Shown here: positions 45,245 through 56,329 of the stretch, piece by piece
Position numbering within the stretch: the stretch's first letter is position 1
Layout: each line of letters starts with the position of its first letter
Assembly (NCBI GenBank): GCA_000697475.1
Contig: JNEU01000649.1
Location: forward strand, 17,948 to 81,947
DNA: 64,000 nt
Direction: 5' to 3'
Source of the DNA: Lichtheimia corymbifera B2541
Lineage: Eukaryota; Mucoromycota; Mucoromycetes; Mucorales; Lichtheimiaceae
Notes under the pieces: generated by a model
Database searches by the model: none
Seen by the model: only the letters and a program-made list of their open reading frames with translations
What the model was told of the DNA's origin: nothing
Program-made: the position numbers and the translations under genes

Positions 45245-45535
45245 TTACTGCGCTCATTTGTTACATATCCTTCCCCTTTCTTACCCTTTCTTACCCTTTC
45301 TTACCATCTTACCCTTCAACCTTACCCTTTCTTACCCTTCGACCTTACCATCTGGCCTTACCCTTTCTTACCCTTCAACCTTACCCTACATTTATCGTCA
45401 ATCAATGTTGGCATTTATCGTCAATGTTGGCGTTTATAGTCAATGTTGGCCTTGCCCTTTCTTACCCTGCGACCTTACCATCTGGCCTTACCCTTTCTTA
45501 CCCTTTCTTACCAGGGTAAGAGTACCCTAAACATA
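45245..45535. repeat. Simple TTACCCTTTC tandem repeat with interspersed ATCAATGTTGGC units
   Basis: About 290 bp made of roughly twenty degenerate 10-11-bp units around TTACCCTTTC, with three copies of a TCAATGTTGGC-(A/G)TTTAT unit in the middle (45400-45450). The right end carries TTACCAGGGTAA, a short palindrome. The unit is unlike the TTAGGG telomere repeat. A short reverse-complement stretch of the same unit occurs at 32397..32436. Confidence 0.9.
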
Positions 45536-45893
45536 TCGACTACGTGCCGTACACGCAAGCCATTCATCATTGCTGGAATATTGTCTTGTGTGCGCCTGTG
45601 CACCAAAGTGGGTCGCCATAAAACGCCATCTTGATCGTTTGACACAGCGAGGCGATGAGCAAGTGAGCCTAAGAGGGAGATCAAAGTCATCAGACGGTGG
45701 CAGATGATCCAGACGACATATTTACCAAGGAGGCTCAGGATATGGGTCACTTTTAAAGCAGAGTCAACAATGCCAGGAGTCGTATATTCTACCATTACAT
45801 CTTTATTTGGACTGCCTCTTAACGCAACCCTTTGATCCACGAATGACTGTAAATGGTTATCCCCATAGATCTCATTACATACAGCCTATGTGT
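45508..45893 (-). CDS. Unrecognised two-exon fragment running into the simple repeat
   Basis: After an ACATAG acceptor near 45894 a frame reads AVCNEIYGDNHLQSFVDQ and then EYTTPGIVDSALKVTHIL. It splices across an intron (G|GTAAAT...CCTCTTAG, about 45740-45668) into AHRLAVSNDQDGVLWRPTL and stops at 45508 within the simple repeat. The phase agrees and the composition is protein-like. No ATG exon was found upstream. It is probably the remnant of a gene cut by the repeat, or an exon of a gene I cannot complete. Confidence 0.25.
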
Positions 45894-46520
45894 AGTGGTT
45901 AGCTCTCATTTGTCATGTACTTTTGAAATATGATCAACATAAAGGCAAGTGTTATTATGGTTATCGTGCTCTTTAAGTGGCAGCTTTACAGCCGTAAATA
46001 GCGAATGTCAGCATGATTATGCGAAGGAATGAATCAATAGGGACTGTGTGACATAAAAAGTTGCTCGTTGTGGAACATGGAGATCAAACAACAATGCATG
46101 CATTATTATAGATGGCTCCAACGTCGCTCACGTGAGCAAAATAGTCTACCATGGTTTTAGAAGGACTTAAAGATAGCAGCAAATAGAGGGTATGAGATTA
46201 AAAATTCGTGCATTGTAGGTGGGGAACAAGGTGCAAGGCTGATGATCCCATTCAGCAAATGCACTCTTGCCACTGCAAATGCAATGGTTGCACAATGTAC
46301 ATAATCTTACTTTTATAACGAGTACGTCTAAAACCTGCTATAAGGTTGAATCAAAGCGACTGAAACTTGGTCTTGTCACAGATACAGAAGCTGCTATTGG
46401 ATGCTAGTACATATATAGATTCGGTATTTGACGTGTGGTCTGGATGAAGCGTTTATTTCATACGATTGCTACAGCTACTAATATTTATTACTACGAAAAT
46501 TAGCCACATGTCCCTTCATA
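45894..46520. other. Intergenic region; no gene seen
   Basis: About 630 bp, A/T-rich, without supported frames. A GTGTAGTGGTTAGCTCTC stretch at 45889-45906 resembles a tRNA A box but no B box follows. Confidence 0.4.
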
Positions 46521-46849
46521 TTAAATCACGCGACGACTCGTTGTCCGTATCAAATGGCTTGGGTACGTGATAAACTCAAGTAAAATGTCGCGGTTACTAG
46601 TGATGATCCAGGTACAATGGGAGCATGCTATTGTTTCATCCAATGACTTTTGCCGTGTAATTTTCGCGTCAGACGTGATCGATCGTCGGCCCTGAAGACA
46701 ATGACAAATCCAGACGTGATGATCCAAGGCATGTATAGATTCTCGACATAATGCAATAGCAGAAATTGATATGTCCATTGGTCAATACCATCATTAAGGA
46801 AATAAAACGCGTGCTGGCTCGAGCGATGCTGGTCTGTGATAAAAAGCAT
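46521..46849 (-). CDS. Orphan frame upstream of the DNA methyltransferase, probably frameshifted
   Basis: A frame starting MLFITDQHRSSQHAFYF (46849) and a second, shifted frame ending IITSNRDILLEFITYPS (46521) overlap near 46640 and look like one protein of about 105 residues broken by a frameshift. No homology is recognised. It is divergent to the DNA methyltransferase gene, only about 80 bp from its start, so it would share its promoter region. Confidence 0.2.
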
Positions 46850-46927
46850 ATTGATTACCTCTTGTAACGGAGCTCCTCCTCCTCCTCTTGCGCCGACACT
46901 CTTTTCCTGCAGATCCAGCTAACAACA

Positions 46928-49900
46928 ATGACCATCGACAACATTGAGCCTCTGGCAAACACATTCCCTGAAATCGAGCAATGTGAGTGTTCTTGTGTGC
47001 GTGTGCGTGTGCGTGAATTGCATAAAAACGCTTGCACCTTTTTGCTGACACAGAATACAGGTGACATAGTCGACGTGCTGGCTGCCTGCGAGAATGACAT
47101 GGATCGCGCAACCGATCGCTTGACTGACCTTCGCGATCGTATGGACTTGAAAAGAGGACGAGAAGGTTGGTATAAAAGTGTCGTCAAGGAGATAAAAGAA
47201 GCATAACCGTGATCTTTGATTAGAGCTATCACAACATGTTGTTCCGCTCAAGAAGCTCAAGAAGCCCAAGAAAAATTACAAGGATGCCAATGATACATGC
47301 ATTACAGCCCATATCTCCTTCATCGCCAAGGACATGTTTATCCGGAAAATGATAAACATCACGGAGGCTGCTGAAGAGGCTCATTATCAACAAATCATGA
47401 ACGACGGCAACATCAACAAAGAAAACACCATGGCTGTGACATGGCATGGCCGACCCATCAAGCGTGAAAACGGACGCACATATTACAGCGCAGCTATCGT
47501 GGATGGAGAAATTCTTGAGCTTGGTGATACCGTTTACATGCGCACTGGTGATGAGGAGCCCTGGTTCGCATTGATCATGTCGTTTTTCGATGGTCCCGAC
47601 GCCGATTACCAATTCCATGCTCGCTTCTTTTCGCATGGCAGAGAGACAGTGCTCGATGAATTGGCTGGAGAGCGAGAATTATTCTTACTGGATAACTGTG
47701 AGGATAACGATTTGTACTCTGTGATGGGCAAAGCAAATGTCATTCGGATGGATGGGGATATCGAGGAACCCACGGCATTTACAAAGAAAGATTGGTGGTT
47801 CTATCGGTAAGAATGCAATGATGATATGAAATCGGTTCCGTGTTGCTAACGAGTCATCGTATAATAGGCTCTGGTATGATCCTGACGATGCCATTTTTGA
47901 GGATGTTGATTTGCATGAAGATCCCGATGTATGTTTGTCGTGCAGAGCAAAGGAGGAAGAAAAAGCACGTGAACAACCCAAATGGGAGGATGGATCAGTC
48001 AGGTACCAAGGCGTGGAGTACCATGTACATGATTTCATCTATACATTGATCGGACCGGAGAGCAAGCCCTATGTTATTGCACAGATCGTCAGCATTGATG
48101 CTTCCAGACACATCATCCATATTCAGACCATGACACGCGATGAAGATAGCAGCAAGCTTGATCATTATGATTTGATCGACAATGGATCAGAAGCACCCTA
48201 TAAGGATTCACGCATGTTGACAATGACAACTCAGCGACAACGGATCTCACTAGAGGAGCTGGAGGGCAAATGTTGGGTCGAAGAGATCGGCAATATAGAA
48301 GACGTCAAGGAATATAAAAAGTCACCTGACAACTTTTACACCAATGATACCATCACTCACTGCCAACCATGCCGAGAAAAGCGAGAGGAGAATGAAGAAC
48401 TTTGGGAACAATTTTATGACAGCGCCAACAAATTGAGCGCTCTTGATATTTTCGCTGGTTGTGGCGGCTTGACGGTTGGCATGGATAACACTGGAGTTAT
48501 CGAGACCACTCACAGCATTGAGTTCAACCCCGATGCTGCCAAAACATTTCAACGCAATTTCCCAGATTCAACTGTGCACAACCAATGCGCCAACGTGCTT
48601 CTTGCAAGAGCCATTGCCAGTCATCATCAAAATATCGAGTTGGAACCCTTGGACGATTTTCATGGAAAACCACTGCGCCCAATGCCAGGACCAAATGACA
48701 TTGATTTCATCTATTGTGGACCGCCTTGTCAGGGCTTCAGTGACCTGAATCAACACAAGAAGCCTGGAGAGATCAAAAACACCTTGGTGTGTTCAGCCAT
48801 GTCCTATGTCGATTTTTACCGCCCTTCATACTTTTTGCTCGAGAACGTGCGTGGTTTGGTGTCCTATAAGCTTGGCAAGGACCGTATCAACAATGGCGTA
48901 TTGAAATTCATCATTCGATGTCTTACATCGATGGGATACCAGGTAACCATATATATATATATATACGTGAGAGATAAAGAGACAGCGATGGTAACAAAAT
49001 GGTAATAGGTGCGTTTTGCAGTGCTGCAAGCAGCTCAGTATGGAGTTCCACAAACAAGAAGACGGCTCTTTGTGTGGGGTGCCAAGATTGGCAAGCATCT
49101 TCCCAAATTTCCGCAACCTATGACATGTACCGATTATGCCACCAATACGATAATCAGGTTTGCGGATGGCACAGAAGTATCCCACGTGACTAGAACCGGT
49201 AAACGTGCACCGCTATCGATGGTCACAGTCGGCGATACCATCTCAGACCTCCCAGCATTTGACTATGAGTGTTCAAACGCAAGACCAAACGTACGAACCT
49301 ACAATGCTGTCCTACAACCACCTGGAAAAATACGCCAGCGTTACACCATCCCTCCAAAGACTGATTTCCAAACATGGCTACGTGGAGACACTGAGGAATT
49401 ACGCAATCATGTGACACGGACATTCAATGAAGTCAACGTACAGCGCATTTGCGCCATAAAAATGGAGCCTAAAGCTGATCACAATTGTAAGTTATCCATC
49501 ATCATGATAAATCTATATCGCTTACAGTGATGATTTCTATAAAGGTCTACCTCAAGAACTTATACCATGGGCCCTCGACCGAAGAAATCCTGCTGCCCAA
49601 CGGCATAACTTTTGGCCTGGCCTATTTGGACGACTTGACTACAATGAGCAGTTTCAAACGGCTGTTACCGAACTCAATCCTCTGAGCAAGCAAGGTGTAA
49701 GTACGATTTGTTCTACGATATGTTATATCACCGTCTCATGCTTGCCTATTATTATTATAGACCGTGATCCATCCTAATCAGCATCGAGTGCTCAGTGTAC
49801 GGGAAGCCGCAAGGTCTCAGGGATTCCCGGATTGGTTTATCTTCAAGGCAATAAGCAAGAAAAAGCCATCCCAAAAAGTCACCGCCATGTACATGCAAGT

Positions 49901-49988
49901 GGGCAATGCTGTCCCAGTTCCCCTCGCTGCTGCATTAGGCAATGGCCTGAAGAACGCCATGTTCGAAGACTGGCTTCGGGATCAATGA
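46928..49988 (+). CDS. DNMT1-like DNA (cytosine-5) methyltransferase with two BAH domains
   Basis: Seven exons (46928..46982, 47061..47165, 47224..47806, 47868..48942, 49009..49486, 49545..49696, 49761..49988) give 891 residues. Residues 8-45 form a CUE-like helix set (FPEIEQ, then [17 protein letters not shown]). A Lys-rich linker, BAH1 (about 130-250, [18 protein letters not shown]) and BAH2 (about 285-400) follow. The catalytic domain has motif [14 protein letters not shown] (about 438), motif IV GPPCQGF (Cys near 532), motif VI ENVRG, motif [14 protein letters not shown], motif [18 protein letters not shown] and motif [16 protein letters not shown]. All catalytic motifs are intact. Two BAH domains indicate the replication-associated maintenance type. 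No RFTS or CXXC domain is seen. Primase lies tail to tail downstream. Confidence 0.93.
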
Positions 49989-50419
49989 TTACGCGCTTTT
50001 TTCATCACGCAATCACACATACACATACACAATCACGCATATACACAATCATCCATATACAATCACACTCGTACACATTTATTTGTAATTCCCATGCATT
50101 TGATTCCCACTCTTACAATTGTCAAGGTCCCCTCCACGATTGTATCATTAAAAGTATAACCACTAGAGTATCCACAACATGCTTCTAGACTGGTGGCATC
50201 ATTATCCTCCGGCTGATTCGCGTGCGATATTATATCTTTTTACCTGGCAGTCCTTTGCATGATTTGTCGTCTAGCAACCACAACTCTTCCAAATACCCCT
50301 TCATACACAGCTGACTGCTTTTCAATCCGATCAAGACAACAACATGATAGTATAGATTACAATGGGTTTATATGGGATGATGAGAGAACAATAAAGACAC
50401 CGCTAGTGCTATGTACTTG
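49989..50419. other. Convergent intergenic region between methyltransferase and primase
   Basis: About 430 bp with CACATACACA-type simple sequence just after the methyltransferase stop (50010-50070). No gene seen. Confidence 0.5.
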
Positions 50420-52550
50420 CTAGAACTCCATGCTGTTTTGTGCTATGTCTAAGCGAATGATTAGCATGATTGCATTCATCACCACCGATATCGTTTTGCA
50501 TACCTCGCTTTATCTTTTGACTTTCAATCATCAGGCTGTTGACAAACTTTTCAAATGTCTCAATGTACGGTCGCAGAGAAGTTTTCTTGTAGTCTACGCA
50601 ATAAAATCATGTTAAAATCACCACCGACCTCTCTATTTGAATCCATGTACATACCGGGAATCTTGCGTTCAGTGTTGTCTTTATGCTTTTGGTCATATTC
50701 ATCCAGCTCTTTGGCCAATTGACTCAGCGTCGGTACACCCAATGGATCAAAGTTCTCGCAGTCTTCCACCTTGATAGGCACACATACACGTTCTATTTTC
50801 CGATAAGTAGGTTGCTTAAATCCTTGCTCTCTTTGAAAACTTACGTGTCTTTGGATGTACACAGAACGGGCTCTTGAGTAAATGGTTAATCTGCACTGAG
50901 ACCTTGTCATCTAACCGAGGATAGCTGTATTGGAAAACAATATCTCTGGCAACTTGGCTTCCTTCCTAAAAAAAACAGCATTGGTAAGAATGGATGGATA
51001 TAACTGACATGGCGGGAGACTTACCGATCTCTTCTTTTTCTTATCCATGGCTGTAAGCAACCCGAGTAAATCTTGCCATTTATCTTCTCCTGACCTAGAA
51101 GGATCCTCACTCCATGCTGTATTCAATTCTTCCCGGATGCCTAGTTTCCCTTTTTAGCAAAACAGCCATGATAACCGATGAACCATCCTTCTTACCTGCA
51201 TCAGGAAGGATATTCAACACTTTTTCCCAGCTCTCAGGTGTGTTCAAGATGCCTTGTTCCTCGAGCAGTAATGATCCAAAGTAGGGTTTGAGAATGTCCA
51301 GTGAACGTCTAAAGAATCCAAGACACTTTTAGTAAACTTGCATTGTTGTCGTTGGCTTACTTACCCGAGTGAGGGATGTAATGTAGCAGGTAATCTGACT
51401 TTGCGAGCGCTTTCAGCACCACCCTAGGATCATCCATATATAAGTACACAGCCTTCTCCGCCAAGCGAGTGTGTTATTACCTTGATCACTTCAAGAAATC
51501 CGACAATGGCCTTTCTGCTTTCATTGTTCAACCGGCGAGCTCGTTCATCGGATACCCAGCAATGTACACCACGACGACCCGAGTAGACCCACATGATATG
51601 CTTGAATCCAAAGTCCTCTAGATTATTCAAAAAGGTGAGCACACCTATCCCCGGTTCCCATGTCATCTGTACTTACGTCGAAGAGAAGCATCAATGACCT
51701 TGATTGCGATCGTCATGAATTCCCAGCACTTGTGACAAATATCGCCTCCACTATGATCCCATTTGTATGTCAATCCTTTCGTTCCCTTGATACCCCACCA
51801 TCATCATCATTGTCCCATACCTGCAACACGTTCGAATCTCGTCGTAGTCCGTCATATCAATATCGAATACCAATTCCTTCTCCTTGGGAATGAACGCCTT
51901 CTCATTTACGGTCTTTTTGTCTTTTGGCTATGGATGGATATGATATTAGCATTGGCAACACAATAGATGCTCTCTCATATCTCCCACCTACTTGCCTTGA
52001 CCGAGTATACAGCTCCAATATCGATTTTCACTGGTTGAAGTCGTTCAATTTCTTTCTTCATAACGTCGATATCCTGGAATGAGTTGTATCGGATGTAAAT
52101 ATCAGAGGGCAATGTAAAACTGAATTCTCGGTGCGTAAAGTTTTGCGAAGTCTCTATTACAAGTACGCATGTTAATCTCCCAATAAGAAGCCTTCCAGGA
52201 GCCTCCTTTTACCTGTGCCATAGTTCAACCAATGAAAGTACTGCTTGTAAGGAAAGAAGCGCTTATAAAAGAGTCGTAACAGGAACACCGGATCTTCATC
52301 GAGTGATTGCGTTCTAAAAGCGATCGTGTAAGTACCGTGTCGATTGCACTCTTGTAAACCTATTCTTATTACTTGTTCGCTAGAGGAGTGTTGTTGGGCT
52401 GTTGATCGGTGTCCATGCCGTCGCCAAAGTCGTCGTCAAACAGATCCATTGGAACATCTTCAAGCTCTTTGTGTGCTGTATCATTTGCGTATCAGTCTAT
52501 ACGTTCATGCAATAGCTTCAATTCCAATATGAATGCATACTTTCTGTCAT
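50420..52550 (-). CDS. PRI1: DNA primase small (catalytic) subunit
   Basis: Fourteen exons give 451 residues (human PRIM1: 420). Boundaries, 5' to 3': 52550..52541, 52475..52373, 52313..52213, 52153..51996, 51927..51821, 51750..51677, 51617..51481, 51423..51365, 51308..51196, 51140..51025, 50965..50845, 50792..50655, 50593..50504, 50448..50420. Hallmarks appear in order: [36 protein letters not shown] (catalytic Asp pair), [27 protein letters not shown] (quoted in part), [15 protein letters not shown] and [17 protein letters not shown]. The intron after exon 4 has a GC donor (AAG|GCAAGT). The subunit makes the RNA primers used by polymerase alpha. The promoter carries an E2F-type site. Confidence 0.95.
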
Positions 52551-52631
52551 TGTATGAAGGGCGGCAACTCAAGCACGTCAAACGTTGGAACAAGAAAGAT
52601 TCGATACGCGAGAGGGGCGCGTGCCGCGACA

Positions 52632-52640
52632 TTTCCCGCC
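52632..52640 (+). promoter_or_regulatory. E2F-type site in the primase divergent promoter
   Basis: TTTCCCGCC matches the E2F/DP consensus exactly and lies 82 bp upstream of the primase ATG. ACGCG (52606) and GGCGCG elements are close by. E2F or MBF sites are standard in promoters of replication genes; use here is inferred. Confidence 0.65.
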
Positions 52641-52820
52641 TTGTGACGCCAATCTATCAGACACCATCACCACATCCGCAAAAATCATCACTGCAGCACT
52701 TTTCATTCTTACTCTTCTCCTTATCTTGCCCATTTCAACACCCTTGCGATATATCCTACCGCAATAGTGCGTATTCTACTCGATGCCTTATAATGATTCT
52801 TTAGCTAATGTGCTTTAAAT

Positions 52821-53282
52821 AGTGGATTCTGACGCATCATTTTCCAGTACTGATTTGGACCCCCTTTACAAGCAACCACGAGACGATTCTCAACCTCCAT
52901 CAGATGCCAGCAGCGATACCATCCACATATGGACGGATGAAGAAGAATACTTGACCGAAAGACGAGAAAGGCTTGATGAACTATCCACTGAAGCAACTGC
53001 GACCATCGGTGGCAGCGAGATGGCATCATCCGATGACCGTTTCGATTCTGATCTTTCATCCCTTATTGATGATGCTGATGCTGATGATGAAGATAGGTAT
53101 GTTGGTTTTGATGAACGTAACAAAATACCTACTAATGATGGCTATTCTCCAATAGTAGTGATAGTGGTGGTAGTAGCAGTAGTAGAAGCACGGATACCAA
53201 TGACAATGACAAACATGATGATACTATCCACGACCTTCAGCCAAGAGTAAAGAGAATCCACAAACGCCGTAGAATGTCATGA
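52821..53282 (+). CDS. Acidic Asp/Ser-rich protein sharing the primase promoter (5' end unresolved)
   Basis: Two exons are clear, 52821..53097 and 53156..53282, joined in phase (AG|GTATGT...AATAG). The first follows a GCTAATG branch point and TAAATAG acceptor, so an upstream coding exon is expected but not found; the first in-frame ATG inside is at 53019. The sequence is acidic and Ser-rich (FDSDLSSLIDDADADDEDR) and ends in a basic cluster (RVKRIHKRRRMS) that could be a nuclear signal. No domain is recognised. Divergent arrangement with primase and the E2F-type site between them suggest co-regulation at S phase. Confidence 0.55.
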
Positions 53283-53830
53283 TCCACTCGACCTACCATT
53301 ATCAATAATATACCCACTTAATGCATCTTTTGTACATTAAAGTCAACAGCATTGCCCACCATTGCCCACCATTGTTCTACCATATCTATCCCACTTTTAT
53401 ACACTCAGAGATTTTCAACACGATCCCATTATAATACAACGTTAGTATGATTTTGCTGCTAGTGTCATGGCAGGTGACCTGCTGTTGCACAGTTGAATGC
53501 TCTAGCGAGAGGTGAGCGAAATTACCAAGAAGCCATACAAATGATGGTTCTGTAATTTTGGTCCAGCATCGCTTATAACGTATAACGAGTCAATCCCTGA
53601 CTACGGTTAAGGCTGTAGCCAACAATACGTAACTCGTGGATATACATGGGTTCATGATATACGCTCGCTTAGAGACTTCCTTTCATTATCGCATTCAATG
53701 TTCACAAACATAGACATAAAAAATGCTTTTTTAAACCCATAAGAATAAGGAGCGGTAAAAAAAGGTGCTGTTGCAGTGGGATTGTAGGGATGATATAAAA
53801 GGTCAAATAATTCACGAGTTTTCAAGCACA
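53283..53830. other. Intergenic region; no gene seen
   Basis: About 550 bp. Contains two adjacent GCCCACCATT units near 53355 and the direct repeat AACGTATAACGAG near 53577. No supported frame. Confidence 0.5.
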
Positions 53831-54149
53831 CAAGCACCTCCTGGTCGTTTTGCCATAGGGAATATTAAAGTATCGATAGCAACCGATATAAAGTATACCT
53901 TCGTTTCCTGGGACATGGGGTTACAATACGTATTGTGATAGTACAGAGGCATTTTTTCATTGTACACTGTGGCTATGATACGCGTGGTTAAGATGAACAT
54001 GTAGCTGTGGTTGAGCGCAGCATCCCAGTAGCCTGCATACAATCACGTAACCAGTTGGCCAAACGAACAGAAGACTTCTACCGATCACCAACATACGTTG
54101 GCTCCCAATGAGGTACACGATCACTTTACAATACAAGCAACATGGTTAC

Positions 54150-54380
54150 TTAGTATTCAACACGTAATATATATACATATAGATAGAAAAAGTTTATTTT
54201 GTTGATAAGTAAAAACAATCTAGCTAGCGTGTGGCTGTTGGTTTCCTTGAGATCAAGCCCCAAGTACTCACAGGGATGACCGCGAGAAGGTCGCCACACA
54301 TCCATCCCCACCTCTCCACACGGGGCACCTTCAACATGTGTCAAGCGAGGTGGTTGCAAGTGGGGGGCTACACTATACAA
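54150..54380 (-). CDS. Short gene in the duplicated block, copy 1
   Basis: The frame reads MYSVAPHLQPPRLTHVEGAP and continues with VGMDVWRPSRGHPCEYLGLD and KETNSHT. An AAG acceptor near 54397 could open the exon (GGCGTGG) from an upstream 5' exon; the true start is unresolved. Against copy 2, the central part has five third-position synonymous changes and only two amino-acid changes, consistent with selection on this frame. After KETNS the changes become non-synonymous, so the coding part probably ends or splices there; a GTGAGT donor lies at CCCT|GTGAGT. No domain is recognised. Confidence 0.4.
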   Translation of the reverse strand: MYSVAPHLQPPRLTHVEGAPCGEVGMDVWRPSRGHPCEYLGLDLKETNSHTLARLFLLINKINFFYLYVYILRVEY

Positions 54381-54563
54381 CCAGATGGATTTTCCACGCC
54401 CTTACGATGCGAGTGATTCCCACAATCAAACATGACCTTCTTGACCACGAAACAAACGTAAACAGACGATCGGTACCAATATATCCACAACAGGGTACAG
54501 TGAGCCTGCGAAGACAAAGTAGAAAAAGAAAATAGAAAAAGGCGGCTGCGGATTCTCTGGCTC

Positions 54564-54571
54564 CTTTTATA
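54564..54571 (-). promoter_or_regulatory. TATA box of the duplicated transcription unit
   Basis: TATAAAAG on the minus strand, in a block almost identical between the two copies; about 190 bp upstream of the coding-like frame. Confidence 0.55.
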
Positions 54572-54621
54572 TTCCTCTCGAGCGGCGGTTTAATGGTGTT
54601 TGGTGTGACGGCCTGGGAACA

Positions 54622-55139
54622 ATGATCATGTGTTGTCAGACAGCAATCCAAAAAAGGGTGACCAGAAGATAATAAACCTATTCGTACTCATAAGATAACC
54701 ATCGCTTCATGGTAAAACAATACCATATCACATCCAAGTGCACCCAAATAGTGCTGCCTTGAATTTAAATCACATGACAGCATTCAACAAAGTGGCAGAT
54801 TGCAGGAAGTCAAGGCTGCTGCATGAGATTTGCATTTAACTCAGACATGCCTGCTCTCTCTTTGAGATCCTATAAACGTACAATAACAGACACCTTTTTG
54901 CTACATATGATGATTATTTCTTTTATTTACGTGTATCTATTGTCTATCAGGATGATGATGATAATGATGATGGGTGGATGGTGTGTGTGTGTGGAGTAAT
55001 TAATGATAGCACTGGGTGAATTCAAATTTGGGGGACAGTAGCTCCACGGCTTGACACAACGCGTCTGTTCTCTTTCTCAAACCTCTGCTTTTATCTCATT
55101 CACAGCACGATCAAGGTAATGTATTATAAAAGAGTGTGC
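54622..55139. other. Intergenic region; no gene seen
   Basis: About 520 bp with a GATGATGATGATAATGATGATG run and a GTGTGTGTG run near 54950-54995. No supported frame. Confidence 0.45.
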
Positions 55140-55358
55140 TCATGTTGGTTGTGAGGTATTAATATGGTTCTGAATAGGCGTAGCCAGGGAGTGAGCGTGT
55201 CCAAGTGCTGAGGAATGAGCGTGGTTGCCATGGCGATATCTTTGCTGCCTCTTGGTCGTTGCTATTCCCGCTCTACGCTTGGTGTCAACAGGTACATTCA
55301 GAGCCCAATGATGCAGCCGAACTTGTTCCATTGACGTGCTAGCTTGTATAGAGGGCAT
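55140..55358 (-). CDS. Hypothetical 72-residue His/Ala-rich frame
   Basis: An ATG-initiated frame (MPSIQASTSMEQVRLHHW) that is basic in the middle (TKRRAGIATTKRQQRYRHG) and His/Ala-rich at the end. No splice support, homology or promoter element was identified. It may be fortuitous. Confidence 0.2.
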   Translation of the reverse strand: MPSIQASTSMEQVRLHHWALNVPVDTKRRAGIATTKRQQRYRHGNHAHSSALGHAHSLATPIQNHINTSQPT

Positions 55359-55406
55359 TGAGATTGGCTCGTTTGGCGTTTTGTTTCGGCTCAACTACAC
55401 TACACC

Positions 55407-55864
55407 ATGGTTTTTTGGTTTCCAATAACCAACAACAACGGGGGTCTTTATGTATATGGAAAAGGCAAGTGCAATGGGACAAACAATGAAAAAGGTGTTT
55501 ATTTTGTATGTGTGCTAATAATGAATCGTGTCAGTTTTTGGTCAGGCTATGCAACTTTGGGCATCATCATCTCTTTGGATTCGACTCCCAGCCTGTATCA
55601 AGTGGCCAGTTTACTGGAAAAGCTTCTTGGACTTGCCCGTTTCTTATTTATAGAGACGACGATTACGATGATTACGGCATTCACAACGATAACGATGACG
55701 ATAACTATGACAACCATGCTCGCAACAATGACAATGATAACGACCACGAGATCCACAACAATGACGATAACGGGAACGAGATTCTAAAGGAAGCCTACAC
55801 AATCTTCTTGAGTGTCTTGGATATCGGTGACCAGGAGATTGACGCTGATGACGATTACGAGTAG
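55407..55864 (+). CDS. Low-complexity Asp/Asn-rich protein, two exons
   Basis: The first exon starts MVFWFPITNNNGGLY (55407). An intron ending in GCTAATAATGAATCGTGTCAG (branch point plus acceptor, exon 2 from about 55535) is well supported. With donor TAT|GTATAT the frame continues FLVRLCNFGHHHLFGFDSQP and then a run of Asp/Asn (DDDYDDYGIHNDNDDDNYDN), ending KEAYTIFLSVLDIGDQEIDA. With a GC donor (AAAAG|GCAAGT) a shorter product ending DLPVSYL would arise. Function unknown; the acidic run suggests a disordered or cation-binding segment. Confidence 0.35.
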
Positions 55865-56329
55865 GGGTACGAGTACGGATGACAAAGGCGACGATGGCGG
55901 CAAGGTGGAAAGATAGCATGATAGCTAGATGAAATAGAGCATTGCTTATTTATTATACGCATTTGGACTTTGCTAGCTAGTGGATTTACATAATATAGCT
56001 TCGAAGACGGAATAATAAAGGTGGTTTGGTTATCGGTCATGAAAAAAGGATATGGCTTTTGTGATACATTACAAGGAGGAGTATGTAGGATGACCTTGAG
56101 AAAAAGATACCTCCATTGAGTTTCAGGACGAGTGGGCCCCTCGTTGAATTGATTGATTGCTGGGTTTACATATACAAACTGGTTTATGCAGCTCGACCTT
56201 CTCCTACCTCCAGATGGGATATGACACCACTATTTCATGCACGTACCTTCGCACACCTTCATTATTGGATGTTGTGTACTTACATACCTTCCTAAAGGCA
56301 ATCATCATCATCCATTTGTGCAGCAGCCT

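Larger units (their letters stand above)
53831..54621. repeat. Duplicated block, copy 1 (with 63231..64000)
   Basis: The block matches the right end of the window in the same orientation over nearly 800 bp, starting near GAGCACCTCCT and extending past the window edge in copy 2. The right-hand 200 bp differ at about one position; the left part differs more and has a deletion of about 15 bp in copy 2. On the minus strand it holds a TATAAAAGG promoter element (54563-54571), a short coding-like frame and AATAAA signals near 54195, so it looks like a complete small transcription unit. Confidence 0.92.

Noticed and set aside
45245..45535. Interstitial telomere repeat
   Set aside because: The unit TTACCCTTTC is not TTAGGG/CCCTAA and is too degenerate; flanking genes continue on both sides.
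45889..45906. tRNA gene
   Set aside because: A tRNA-like A box is present, but no B box, acceptor pairing or cloverleaf follows within 100 bp.
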